This document shows positions 7,212-13,318 of a stretch of 64,000 bases of DNA, piece after piece; within the stretch, counting starts at the first letter, position 1; every line of letters begins with the position of its first letter. Where the stretch lies: positions 1 through 64,000 of the IMG/VR virus record IMGVR_UViG_3300032214_001034, one strand, 5' to 3'. Both the position numbers and the translations under genes were made by a program. The notes below the pieces were generated by a model. The model saw only the letters and a program-made list of their open reading frames with translations. It did no database searches and was not told where the DNA came from. This DNA is from a virus.

Positions 7212-7240
7212 TTGCTACATATATTGAATAGGTCTATAAT
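7212..7240 (+). promoter_or_regulatory. sigma70-type promoter of the riboswitch unit
   Basis: TTGCTA (7212-7217), a 17-base spacer and TATAAT (7235-7240). The expected start at about 7247 coincides with the first paired base of the riboswitch (7248), so the RNA would have essentially no extra 5' sequence. Confidence 0.75.
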
Positions 7241-7245
7241 GACCT

Positions 7246-7343
7246 TACGTTCATCCCTATGGGACGGAAGTAAGCCGACGCGGAACGGATCGTTCATTCG
7301 CTATTCGCAAATAGCGAACGCAAACGCCGACTGAAGGAACGCT
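7246..7343 (+). promoter_or_regulatory. Glutamine-type (Downstream-peptide) riboswitch
   Basis: The sequence has the pattern I know for the glnA/Downstream-peptide RNA class, which binds L-glutamine. A P1 stem pairs CGTTC (7248-7252) with GAACG (7337-7341); the conserved GGGACGGAAGTAAG follows P1; and GACTGAAGGAACGC closes it. A variable arm forms a perfect 9-bp hairpin, TTCGCTATT/AATAGCGAA with a CGCA loop (7297-7318). The class typically precedes short ORFs in cyanobacteria and cyanophages, as here, 34 nt before a DUF4278-like mini-gene. The RNA class is recognised by eye; Rfam was not searched. Confidence 0.8.
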
Positions 7344-7374
7344 CTTTAACCTAAAAAACTAAGGAGAAAACCTA

Positions 7375-7512
7375 ATGTCTAAAGTAGTTTATCGCGGTGT
7401 AGAGTATGATACTCAGAAGCGTCTTGAGTATCAGCAGCAAATGATGCAGCAACCCCAACAGTACAACGAAACCTATCGTGGTGTTAAGTTTGTAAAGGAG
7501 GGTCACAAGTGA
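7375..7512 (+). CDS. DUF4278-like mini-protein under riboswitch control
   Basis: A 45-residue protein with two copies of a YRGV motif: VVYRGVEYDTQKR near the start and ETYRGVKFVKEG near the end, separated by a Gln/Met-rich linker. The YRG-hydrophobic pattern is typical of the DUF4278 short proteins found downstream of glutamine riboswitches in cyanobacteria. AAGGAG (7361-7366) is a strong ribosome-binding site. Its stop overlaps the next ATG (TGATG). The function is unknown; control by glutamine suggests a role tied to nitrogen state. Confidence 0.75.
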   Translation: MSKVVYRGVEYDTQKRLEYQQQMMQQPQQYNETYRGVKFVKEGHK

Positions 7513-7610
7513 TGCAGAAACTCAACGTACTTCAACTCATTAAAGAGCAGAAGCAAAAAGAGCAACGTCGTCACCAAGCACTGCTTGCAAACGCAGGAGC
7601 GGGTAAGTGA
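7512..7610 (+). CDS. 32-residue mini-protein
   Basis: MQKLNVLQLIKEQKQKEQRR followed by HQALLANAGAGK. It is Lys/Gln-rich and helical. The start overlaps the preceding stop by one base, and GGAGGG lies just upstream in the coding end of the previous gene. It therefore looks like the second cistron of a coupled set. I do not recognise a family. Confidence 0.6.
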   Translation: MQKLNVLQLIKEQKQKEQRRHQALLANAGAGK

Positions 7611-7693
7611 TTGCTACGATTGCATCTATTACAGTTGCATCGACTGCATTCATTTATATAATTTATTTTGAAGTTCTATTGCTAAACAAGTAA
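7607..7693 (+). CDS. 28-residue membrane micropeptide (GTG start)
   Basis: A GTG overlaps the preceding stop as GTGA. It opens a 28-codon frame that is almost entirely hydrophobic (IATIASITVASTAFIYIIYF), ending EVLLLNK. Its TAA shares a base with the next ATG. This would be a single transmembrane helix. The perfect interlocking with both neighbours is the main evidence that it is translated. The size resembles small photosystem or cytochrome subunits, but I cannot assign it to one. Confidence 0.5.
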   Translation: MIATIASITVASTAFIYIIYFEVLLLNK

Positions 7694-7848
7694 TGGAAGA
7701 CTATCATTATCACTATGATGATATGGACAAGGACAATAGGGGTCCTGCTTGTTATCTTTTAACATATCGTGGATGCCGATATTGGTCTTGTTATCGTATT
7801 CATCTGGTGGAATGGTTTGAAAAAATGTTTAATGTAGAGGGGTCTTGA
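7693..7848 (+). CDS. 51-residue protein with a YRG motif
   Basis: A 51-residue protein: His/Tyr/Asp-rich start (MEDYHYHYDDMDKDNRG), then LLTYRGCRYWSCYR, which resembles the YRG core of the DUF4278 protein two genes upstream, then a short helical tail. It has three Cys and three His or more, so metal binding is possible. It is the last member of the riboswitch-controlled set; its stop lies inside the terminator hairpin. Confidence 0.6.
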   Translation: MEDYHYHYDDMDKDNRGPACYLLTYRGCRYWSCYRIHLVEWFEKMFNVEGS

Positions 7849-7864
7849 CACCCCTCTTTTTTTT
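7836..7864 (+). terminator. Intrinsic terminator of the riboswitch unit
   Basis: AGAGGGGT (7836-7843) and ACCCCTCT (7850-7857) form a perfect 8-bp stem with a 6-nt loop followed by a T-run. The loop contains the -35 hexamer of the next promoter, and the stem contains the last codons of the preceding gene. Confidence 0.85.
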
Positions 7865-7873
7865 AACTATAAT
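7845..7873 (+). promoter_or_regulatory. sigma70-type promoter nested in the terminator
   Basis: TTGACA (7845-7850), a 17-base spacer and TATAAT (7868-7873) give a perfect consensus. The -35 lies in the terminator loop and the T-run forms the spacer. It would drive the thyX-phoH-gp33-gp59 operon. Confidence 0.85.
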
Positions 7874-7895
7874 ACCTTTGTTAAGGTTGATTCAG

Positions 7896-8075
7896 ATGGA
7901 TAGAGAAAAGCTTAAGCTGATTGTCAAAAACCTTGAGTCTCTGGTAGAATGTTTAAAGTCAGAAGTTTATTCTGATGTAGATTCATATAAGATGAACTAC
8001 GAAGAGATTTCAAATCACATTACTGATTACGACGAAGTATTTTATGACGGAGATGACGATGGATACCCAGATTGA
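7896..8075 (+). CDS. Small acidic protein upstream of thyX
   Basis: A 59-residue protein from ATG 7896 (MDREKLKLIVKNLESLVECL). A longer frame back to 7845 would begin inside the terminator, so the internal ATG is preferred. It is helical with an acidic end (DYDEVFYDGDDDGYPD). It overlaps thyX by 17 bases in another frame. It is the first gene of the operon; function unknown. Confidence 0.6.
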   Translation: MDREKLKLIVKNLESLVECLKSEVYSDVDSYKMNYEEISNHITDYDEVFYDGDDDGYPD

Positions 8076-8778
8076 TGAGTTTGAGTTTATGAAACCAGAA
8101 GTAAAACTCATCAGTGTTACACCAGACGCAGAGAAGCATATGGCTTACTGTGCGCGGGTAAGTAATCCTGCTAATCAACAAAACGAAAAGTTCTCAGGAC
8201 TGCTCAAGTATTGTATTCAGCATCAGCACTGGAGTATTTTTGAACAGGCAAGTATGACTGTTGAGATTAATACTACTCGTGGACTGGCAGCACAAATTCT
8301 TCGCCACCGTTCATTTACATATCAAGAATTTTCGCAACGGTATGCTGATGCTAATCTTCTAGGTGGTACTATTCCTCTGCCAGAACTTCGTCGTCAAGAT
8401 ACAAAGAATCGTCAGAACTCTATTGATGACCTTCCTGATTATTTGAAGTTGGTTTTGTTGGAAGATATTCGTGTTTTGTTTGAGCACTCTCAGAGGGTCT
8501 ACAATCGTCTTCTAGAGAAAGGAGTAGCAAAGGAGTGTGCAAGGTTCGTACTGCCTCTAGCGACCCCTACACGACTCTATATGACCGGTTCTGTCCGGTC
8601 ATGGATCCATTACATTGATCTTCGTTCTGCACATGGTACACAGAAAGAGCACATGGAGATCGCAGAACTAGTTCGTTGTATCTTTACCTGCCAATTCCCT
8701 GCCGTATCTGAAGCACTTGGTTGGACTCGTGAAGGATGTGCTGAGTGTAATGATGCCCCTTCTATTACTATTGAATAA
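8059..8778 (+). CDS. thyX: Flavin-dependent thymidylate synthase
   Basis: ThyX methylates dUMP to dTMP using FAD, NADPH and methylene-tetrahydrofolate. The diagnostic motif RHR(x)7S is present as RHRSFTYQEFSQRY (Arg82-Ser92). Downstream, ARFVLPLATPTRLYMTGSVR and the HGTQKEHMEIAELV segment fit the family. At 239 residues the length is normal. Start 8059 is preferred (MDTQIDEFEF) with GGAG six bases upstream; ATGs at 8044 and 8053 are alternatives. The gene provides dTMP for phage DNA synthesis. Confidence 0.95.
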   Translation: MDTQIDEFEFMKPEVKLISVTPDAEKHMAYCARVSNPANQQNEKFSGLLKYCIQHQHWSIFEQASMTVEINTTRGLAAQILRHRSFTYQEFSQRYADANLLGGTIPLPELRRQDTKNRQNSIDDLPDYLKLVLLEDIRVLFEHSQRVYNRLLEKGVAKECARFVLPLATPTRLYMTGSVRSWIHYIDLRSAHGTQKEHMEIAELVRCIFTCQFPAVSEALGWTREGCAECNDAPSITIE

Positions 8779-8781
8779 ATA
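8775..8781 (+). promoter_or_regulatory. Late-type promoter box
   Basis: ATAAATA at the thyX stop codon, 22 nt before the next ATG. It is in the spacing expected for a T4-late promoter. Confidence 0.45.
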
Positions 8782-8803
8782 TTCTTACAATTTGTTGAGA
8801 TCT

Positions 8804-9052
8804 ATGGCAGTATATCCCGTTATTAATAAAGAAACTGGTGAACAAAAAGAAGTGAAGATGAGTGTTCACGATTGGGATCAGTGGAAAGTAGATAATCCAG
8901 GTTGGGAAAGAGACTATTCTGACCCATCTACCTTTCCAAACTTTGGTGAAATCGGAGAAGTTTATGATAAACTCAGGGTTAAACATCCTGGGTGGAATGA
9001 AGTCCTCCGCAAAGCATCAAAAGCCCCTGGTTCCAACGTAAGACCTGTTTAA
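8804..9052 (+). CDS. Conserved cyanophage protein (MSVHDWDQWK type)
   Basis: An 82-residue protein, MAVYPVINKETGEQKEVKMS then VHDWDQWKVDNPGWERDYSD and a C-terminal WNEVLRKASKAPGS. The layout recalls small FmdB-like regulatory proteins that have lost the zinc-ribbon cysteines; the C-terminal APGSNVRPV tail also fits. That relation is a suggestion only. The start chosen is the ATG at 8804 rather than an upstream in-frame ATG inside thyX. Confidence 0.7.
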   Translation: MAVYPVINKETGEQKEVKMSVHDWDQWKVDNPGWERDYSDPSTFPNFGEIGEVYDKLRVKHPGWNEVLRKASKAPGSNVRPV

Positions 9053-9053
9053 A

Positions 9054-9809
9054 ATGCCAGCAAGAAAAAACACTCCCAAGTCTCCTGTACCTTTCGGAAT
9101 GAGCAACAGACAAATGAAAAGAAAGAAGCCAATTAATTCCGACTTAATGCGGACTATTGAACCTCTTACTGATAATCAAGAGGAACTTTTCCGTTGTTAC
9201 AAACTAGATCAAAACCTAGTTGCATACGGTTGTGCTGGTACTGGTAAAACATTTATCACTCTTTATAATGCTTTGAGGGATGTTTTGAATGAAAAAACTC
9301 CTTACGAAAAAATTTATATTGTACGTTCCCTTGTGGCAACTAGGGAGATTGGTTTTCTTCCAGGCGATCATGAGGATAAATCCTCTCTTTATCAGATTCC
9401 ATATAAGAATATGGTAAAGTACATGTTTGAGTTGCCCTCTGAAGCAGATTTTGAAATGCTTTATGGTAATCTTAAAACTCAAGGAACGATCAGCTTCTGG
9501 AGTACTTCCTTTATTCGTGGAACTACTCTAGACAATGCTATTATTATTGTTGATGAATTTCAAAACTTGAACTTCCATGAACTTGATAGTATAATTACTC
9601 GTGTTGGTGAAAACAGTAAGATTATGTTCTGTGGTGATGCTACTCAATCTGATCTTCTGAAAACGAATGAAAAGAATGGAATCATTGACTTCATGAAAGT
9701 TCTTCGTATCATGCCTTCAATTAATATTATTGAATTTGGAGTTGAAGATATTGTTCGCTCTGGATTTGTGAAGGAATACATTCTTGCAAAAATGGAAATC
9801 GGTGTATGA
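9054..9809 (+). CDS. phoH: PhoH-like P-loop ATPase
   Basis: A 251-residue PhoH-family protein. Walker A is GCAGTGKT (residues 59-66), Walker B is AIIIVDEFQNL, followed by the FCGDATQSDL sensor segment. Bacterial PhoH is phosphate-starvation inducible and has been linked to RNA metabolism; phoH is common in marine phages, with unproven function. It starts two bases after the previous gene and overlaps the next (ATGA), so it belongs to the replication operon. Confidence 0.93.
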   Translation: MPARKNTPKSPVPFGMSNRQMKRKKPINSDLMRTIEPLTDNQEELFRCYKLDQNLVAYGCAGTGKTFITLYNALRDVLNEKTPYEKIYIVRSLVATREIGFLPGDHEDKSSLYQIPYKNMVKYMFELPSEADFEMLYGNLKTQGTISFWSTSFIRGTTLDNAIIIVDEFQNLNFHELDSIITRVGENSKIMFCGDATQSDLLKTNEKNGIIDFMKVLRIMPSINIIEFGVEDIVRSGFVKEYILAKMEIGV

Positions 9810-10486
9810 GTTTTATTCATCATAATTACTTGGGTGATCTTGAATTAGAAAAGAAAGAAACAAATGGCATCCGTCTCTACAATCTTCCAAGTGGAGCATG
9901 GGTGCCTTCTATTACTTCTGTAACTTCTTTTTATAACCGACAGATTTTTATTGATTGGAGAAAGCGAGTTGGTCTTGAAGAAGCAAATCGCATCACGAAA
10001 CAAGCAACAGCAAGAGGTACTGATTTCCACGAAGTGTGTCAAGACTATCTGGAAAATAAAGAATTAAACTGGGATAATTACCAACCCCTGACAAAGTTTA
10101 TGTTTTATCATGTCAAAAATGAACTTGATAAGATAAATAACATACATGCTATTGAACGTACACTCTACTCAGAGTATCTTGGTTTGGCTGGTAGAGTTGA
10201 CTGTATTGCTGAATATGAAGGCGAACTTGCAGTCATAGACTTTAAAACATCCACAAAAATTAAACCCGAAAAGTGGATTGAAAATTATTTTGTTCAAGAA
10301 ATGTTTTACGCTGCAGCGTATTATGAACTGACTGGAATCCCAATCAAAAAACTTATCACTCTTATGGTTACTCCTGGTGGTGAAGTAAAAGTATTTGACA
10401 AACGAAACAAAGGGGATTATATTAAACTATTAGTACGTTACATTAAAGAATTTGTACATCACAATACTGGGTCAGATGGAGAATGA
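9806..10486 (+). CDS. RecB/Cas4-like PD-(D/E)XK exonuclease
   Basis: A 226-residue nuclease. The core residues are visible in order: His75 in GTDFHEVC, Glu123 in YSEYLGLAGRVD, Asp132, then Asp145 and Lys147 in LAVIDFKTS. QEMFYAAAYYELTG resembles the Q-x3-Y motif of RecB-type nucleases. The fold matches mitochondrial MGME1-like or Cas4-like exonucleases that process single-stranded DNA ends. In a T4-like phage it could act in recombination-dependent replication or host DNA breakdown. It overlaps phoH by 4 bases and the gp33 start by 11. Confidence 0.85.
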   Translation: MSFIHHNYLGDLELEKKETNGIRLYNLPSGAWVPSITSVTSFYNRQIFIDWRKRVGLEEANRITKQATARGTDFHEVCQDYLENKELNWDNYQPLTKFMFYHVKNELDKINNIHAIERTLYSEYLGLAGRVDCIAEYEGELAVIDFKTSTKIKPEKWIENYFVQEMFYAAAYYELTGIPIKKLITLMVTPGGEVKVFDKRNKGDYIKLLVRYIKEFVHHNTGSDGE

Positions 10487-10733
10487 ATTAGAAAAAGCAC
10501 TAGAAAGCAAATTCTTCTGCCCATCAAGATTTGCACAAGAAATTGAGACATTGGTTCATGTGAACGATGACATGAACTATATTGATGCAATCATTTTCTT
10601 TTGTGAAAAGAATAACATTGATGTTGAATCAGTTCCTAAGTTGATTTCAAAACCACTTAAGGAAAAGATCAAATATGAAGCGATGGAACTAAACTTTCTG
10701 AAGAGGAGCTCTAGAGCGAAACTACCACTTTGA
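10476..10733 (+). CDS. 33: Late-promoter transcription accessory protein gp33
   Basis: An 85-residue protein (MENELEKALESKFFCPSRFA, then a helical region and the C-terminal ISKPLKEKIKYEAMELNFLK ending SRAKLPL). The size, the C-terminal pattern and its position next to gp59 match cyanophage gp33. gp33 bridges RNA polymerase and the sliding clamp and, with the gp55 sigma, activates ATAAATA late promoters. Many such promoters occur in this window. The start lies within the exonuclease 3' end. Confidence 0.75.
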   Translation: MENELEKALESKFFCPSRFAQEIETLVHVNDDMNYIDAIIFFCEKNNIDVESVPKLISKPLKEKIKYEAMELNFLKRSSRAKLPL

Positions 10734-10736
10734 TGA

Positions 10737-11333
10737 ATGATGCCTTTTGATGCCTACAAATGTTATTTGTCTTTGAAGAATCACTTCACCAAAGACAGTT
10801 ATGACTATCACAAATATTGTGGTAAAAGTCGTGCGACTGTGCAATCGTTTTACAAACGCAAAGATCGGTTCTGGTTTGAAAAGGTTGCACGAAATAAAAG
10901 CGATAAAGAAGTTGTCGATTTCTTTGTATCTAACTTTATCACCTGTACTGATCCAAGTAAACTTTGGATAGGAGAGATGATACGCGAAGGTGAAAGTAGA
11001 TACTCTGAGTGGAAGAAAAGAAATCAATCTCTATCTTATGTTTTCCGAGAAGAAACTCAAAGTCTATTTGAGAATAAAAAAGTAGATGATATTTTTGATT
11101 GTTCGAAGGGTCATCCACCAGTTTTGAAGAATTTCCTGAACGGGAATATTAGTATAGAAACTCTGGTGATTTATGATAAGATTTTCCTGTTCGGGAAAAA
11201 TTTTGATAAGCAATTAAAAGACCCTGTGTGGGAAACCGTCAGTATGAGAATGAAAAAGTATTCTTCGTTTCTAAATATTGATGTGCCACGTTATAAAAAC
11301 ATTTTGAAAGAAGTTGTCTTGGGAGAAAAATGA
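10737..11333 (+). CDS. 59: Helicase loader gp59
   Basis: A 198-residue all-helical protein resembling T4 gp59 (217 residues) along its length: AYKCYLSLKNHF near the start, KRKDRFWFEKVA, then LWIGEM, NISIETLVIYDK and the C-terminal FLNIDVPRYKNILKEVV. gp59 binds forked DNA and gp32 and loads the gp41 helicase. In T4 genes 32, 59 and 33 are adjacent, as here. Start ATGATG at 10737; the second ATG is equally possible. Confidence 0.82.
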   Translation: MMPFDAYKCYLSLKNHFTKDSYDYHKYCGKSRATVQSFYKRKDRFWFEKVARNKSDKEVVDFFVSNFITCTDPSKLWIGEMIREGESRYSEWKKRNQSLSYVFREETQSLFENKKVDDIFDCSKGHPPVLKNFLNGNISIETLVIYDKIFLFGKNFDKQLKDPVWETVSMRMKKYSSFLNIDVPRYKNILKEVVLGEK

Positions 11334-11674
11334 GTTTCTTTAAATCTGAAGTTGTTCGTGCCGAGATGGCTGAAATTAGTGAGATGCAAGAAGAAGTTTA
11401 TTCAAACGTCTTCAAGTTTCCCACGATGACAAAAGAAGATAAACTGAAACATGTTAAACTCCTAGAAAGACTTCTTGAGAAACAAAAGGTTCTTTATACT
11501 CGCTTGAGTTTATCAGATGATCCTGAAGCGATTGAAATGAAGGAAAGAATCACACAATCTGCGTCTATGATGGGTCTCCCACCTAACGTTGATATGAATA
11601 TCATTTTAAATAACATGTCCAAAATGCTTGAGGTGATGAAGGAACAGATTGACAAAACTGGTTCCGACCTGTAG
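11330..11674 (+). CDS. DUF1825-like protein
   Basis: A 114-residue helical protein. The opening MSFFKSEVVRAEMAEISEMQ, the central KLLERLLEKQKVLYTRLSLS and the end NNMSKMLEVMKEQI resemble the cyanobacterial DUF1825 family, which has the same length and layout. Function unknown; the resemblance suggests a gene shared with hosts. It overlaps gp59 by 4 bases, and its last codons contain the gp32 promoter. Confidence 0.65.
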   Translation: MSFFKSEVVRAEMAEISEMQEEVYSNVFKFPTMTKEDKLKHVKLLERLLEKQKVLYTRLSLSDDPEAIEMKERITQSASMMGLPPNVDMNIILNNMSKMLEVMKEQIDKTGSDL

Positions 11675-11677
11675 AAT
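11649..11677 (+). promoter_or_regulatory. sigma70-type promoter for gp32
   Basis: TTGACA (11649-11654), a 17-base spacer and TAGAAT (11672-11677), embedded in the end of the preceding gene. It gives gp32 its own abundant transcript with a leader of about 40 nt and a GAGGTAAT ribosome-binding site. Confidence 0.7.
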
Positions 11678-11724
11678 AACAAGGTACACACAAGCCAAAT
11701 CCGTACAAATCCGAGGTAATCCTA

Positions 11725-12651
11725 ATGTCTTTTGCTGACCTTAAAAAACAATCTTCTCTTGGTTCGCTGACTTCCAAACTGGTAAAGGAAGTAGAGAAGA
11801 TGAGTACAACTTCTGGTGGCGCTGATGAGCGTCTCTGGAAACCCGAAATGGATAAAACTGGTAATGGTTTTGCAGTCATCCGTTTCCTCCCTGCGCCTGA
11901 AGGTGAAGAACTTCCCTGGGCAAAGATGTATACCCATGCTTTCCAAAGCAATGGTGGTTGGTATATTGAGAACTCTCTGACTACTCTTGGTCAGAAAGAT
12001 CCCGTCTCTGAATACAACCGCGAACTGTGGAACAGTGGTATTGATGCTGATAAAGAAACTGTTCGTAAGCAGAAGCGTAAACTGTCTTACTACTCCAACA
12101 TCTATGTGGTGAAGGATCCTACCAATCCTCAGAACGAAGGTAAAGTCTTCCTGTTCAAGTATGGTAAGAAGATCTTTGACAAGATCATGGAAGCAATGCA
12201 ACCTGAGTTTGAAGATGAGACTCCTATCAATCCGTTTGATTTCTGGCAAGGTGCAAACTTCAAACTGAAGATCGTCAAGAAAGACGGTTACTGGAACTAT
12301 GATAAGTCAGAGTTTGATCGTGTTGCTCCTCTTCTGGACGACGATGATGCTCTGGAAGCAGTTTGGAAGAAGCAATATTCTCTTGCTGCTGTAACTGCTC
12401 CAGATCAGTTCAAGACTTATGAGCAACTGGAAGCACGTCTAAAGATGGTTCTCGGACAGAAAACTTCCCGTCCTCGTCTGGATGAAGAAGTTGAAGATGA
12501 AGATAATGATCGCGGTTCTTATACTCCCGACTTTACTTCACGTCGTTCTGAACTCGAACTTCCTTCTGTAAGTTCTTCTTCATCCTCTTCTTCTAATGAT
12601 GAAGATGAAGACGATGCTCTGTCTTACTTCCAGCGTCTTGCTGAAGAGTGA
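11725..12651 (+). CDS. 32: Single-stranded DNA-binding protein gp32
   Basis: A 308-residue T4-type SSB that coats single-stranded DNA in replication, repair and recombination. The N-terminal cooperativity region (SSLGSLTSKLVKEVEK), the core (RLWKPEMDKTGNGFAVIRFL, GGWYIENSLTTLG, KRKLSYYSNIYVVKDP) and the acidic Ser/Asp/Glu tail ending ALSYFQRLAEE are all present. The zinc-binding cysteines of T4 gp32 are absent: the corresponding segment reads DPVSEYN. This appears usual for cyanophage gp32. The stop abuts the stop of the convergent gp53 gene. Confidence 0.93.
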   Translation: MSFADLKKQSSLGSLTSKLVKEVEKMSTTSGGADERLWKPEMDKTGNGFAVIRFLPAPEGEELPWAKMYTHAFQSNGGWYIENSLTTLGQKDPVSEYNRELWNSGIDADKETVRKQKRKLSYYSNIYVVKDPTNPQNEGKVFLFKYGKKIFDKIMEAMQPEFEDETPINPFDFWQGANFKLKIVKKDGYWNYDKSEFDRVAPLLDDDDALEAVWKKQYSLAAVTAPDQFKTYEQLEARLKMVLGQKTSRPRLDEEVEDEDNDRGSYTPDFTSRRSELELPSVSSSSSSSSNDEDEDDALSYFQRLAEE

Positions 12652-13317
12652 TTACTGAAATAGTCTAATATTTTCGGCAGTCTTCAAGGTTTCACTCTTA
12701 TACTGAGTGGAACCTTCTCTGTATGTCATCATATCTTCCATATCATCAAGAACTACATTTAAGTATCTTGGCTTAAGAATAAAGATATTTCTCTTATCAT
12801 TTTCCAAACCTTCTTCATACTCATAGTTTGTAACAGATATTACTGGAGTTCTTGTTACATTAGTATCGGTTAAGAAGTCATAGTATGTTACAGAGTAATC
12901 TGATTCAACCTGAAGACCAGCAGGAACGATTACAACATCTTCGCTATTTTTTACTTCTTCAGTTTCATAGTGATGAATACCGCTGTAAAGAGTATCATAA
13001 TTACCATATTTTTCTAAGAGAAAAGAGTCAAAGTCTGTTTGAGACATTGGCCATTCACTTTGGATATTAATGATGTTGTTTGTAATTAGAACAACCCAAT
13101 CTAAAGTAGAGTCTCCATAGACATTAGCAGCAACATTATCTGGTCTATCATTACCTTCAATTTTATATTTGGTGAAGAAAGATAGGTTCTGGAAAATATC
13201 CTCTCTTAAGACACCCCTTTTAAATAAATTCTTTACACGAACATAATCAGATATTTTGGCATTTGGAAGTCTGCTGACATATTCAAAATCTGGAAGTCTT
13301 TGAAAGTAGTTTGACAT
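12652..13317 (-). CDS. 53: Baseplate wedge protein gp53
   Basis: A 221-residue minus-strand gene. It begins MSNYFQRLPDFEYVSRLPNA and has the gp53 pattern: FFTKYKIEGNDRPDNVAANV then YGDSTLDWVVLITNNIIN, and FLLEKYGNYDTLYSGIHHYE. gp53 clamps the wedges of the T4-type baseplate together. It follows gp48 with one base between, so the two are co-transcribed. The gene converges on gp32 with no space for a separate terminator. Confidence 0.88.
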   Translation of the reverse strand: MSNYFQRLPDFEYVSRLPNAKISDYVRVKNLFKRGVLREDIFQNLSFFTKYKIEGNDRPDNVAANVYGDSTLDWVVLITNNIINIQSEWPMSQTDFDSFLLEKYGNYDTLYSGIHHYETEEVKNSEDVVIVPAGLQVESDYSVTYYDFLTDTNVTRTPVISVTNYEYEEGLENDKRNIFILKPRYLNVVLDDMEDMMTYREGSTQYKSETLKTAENIRLFQ

Positions 13318-13318
13318 T

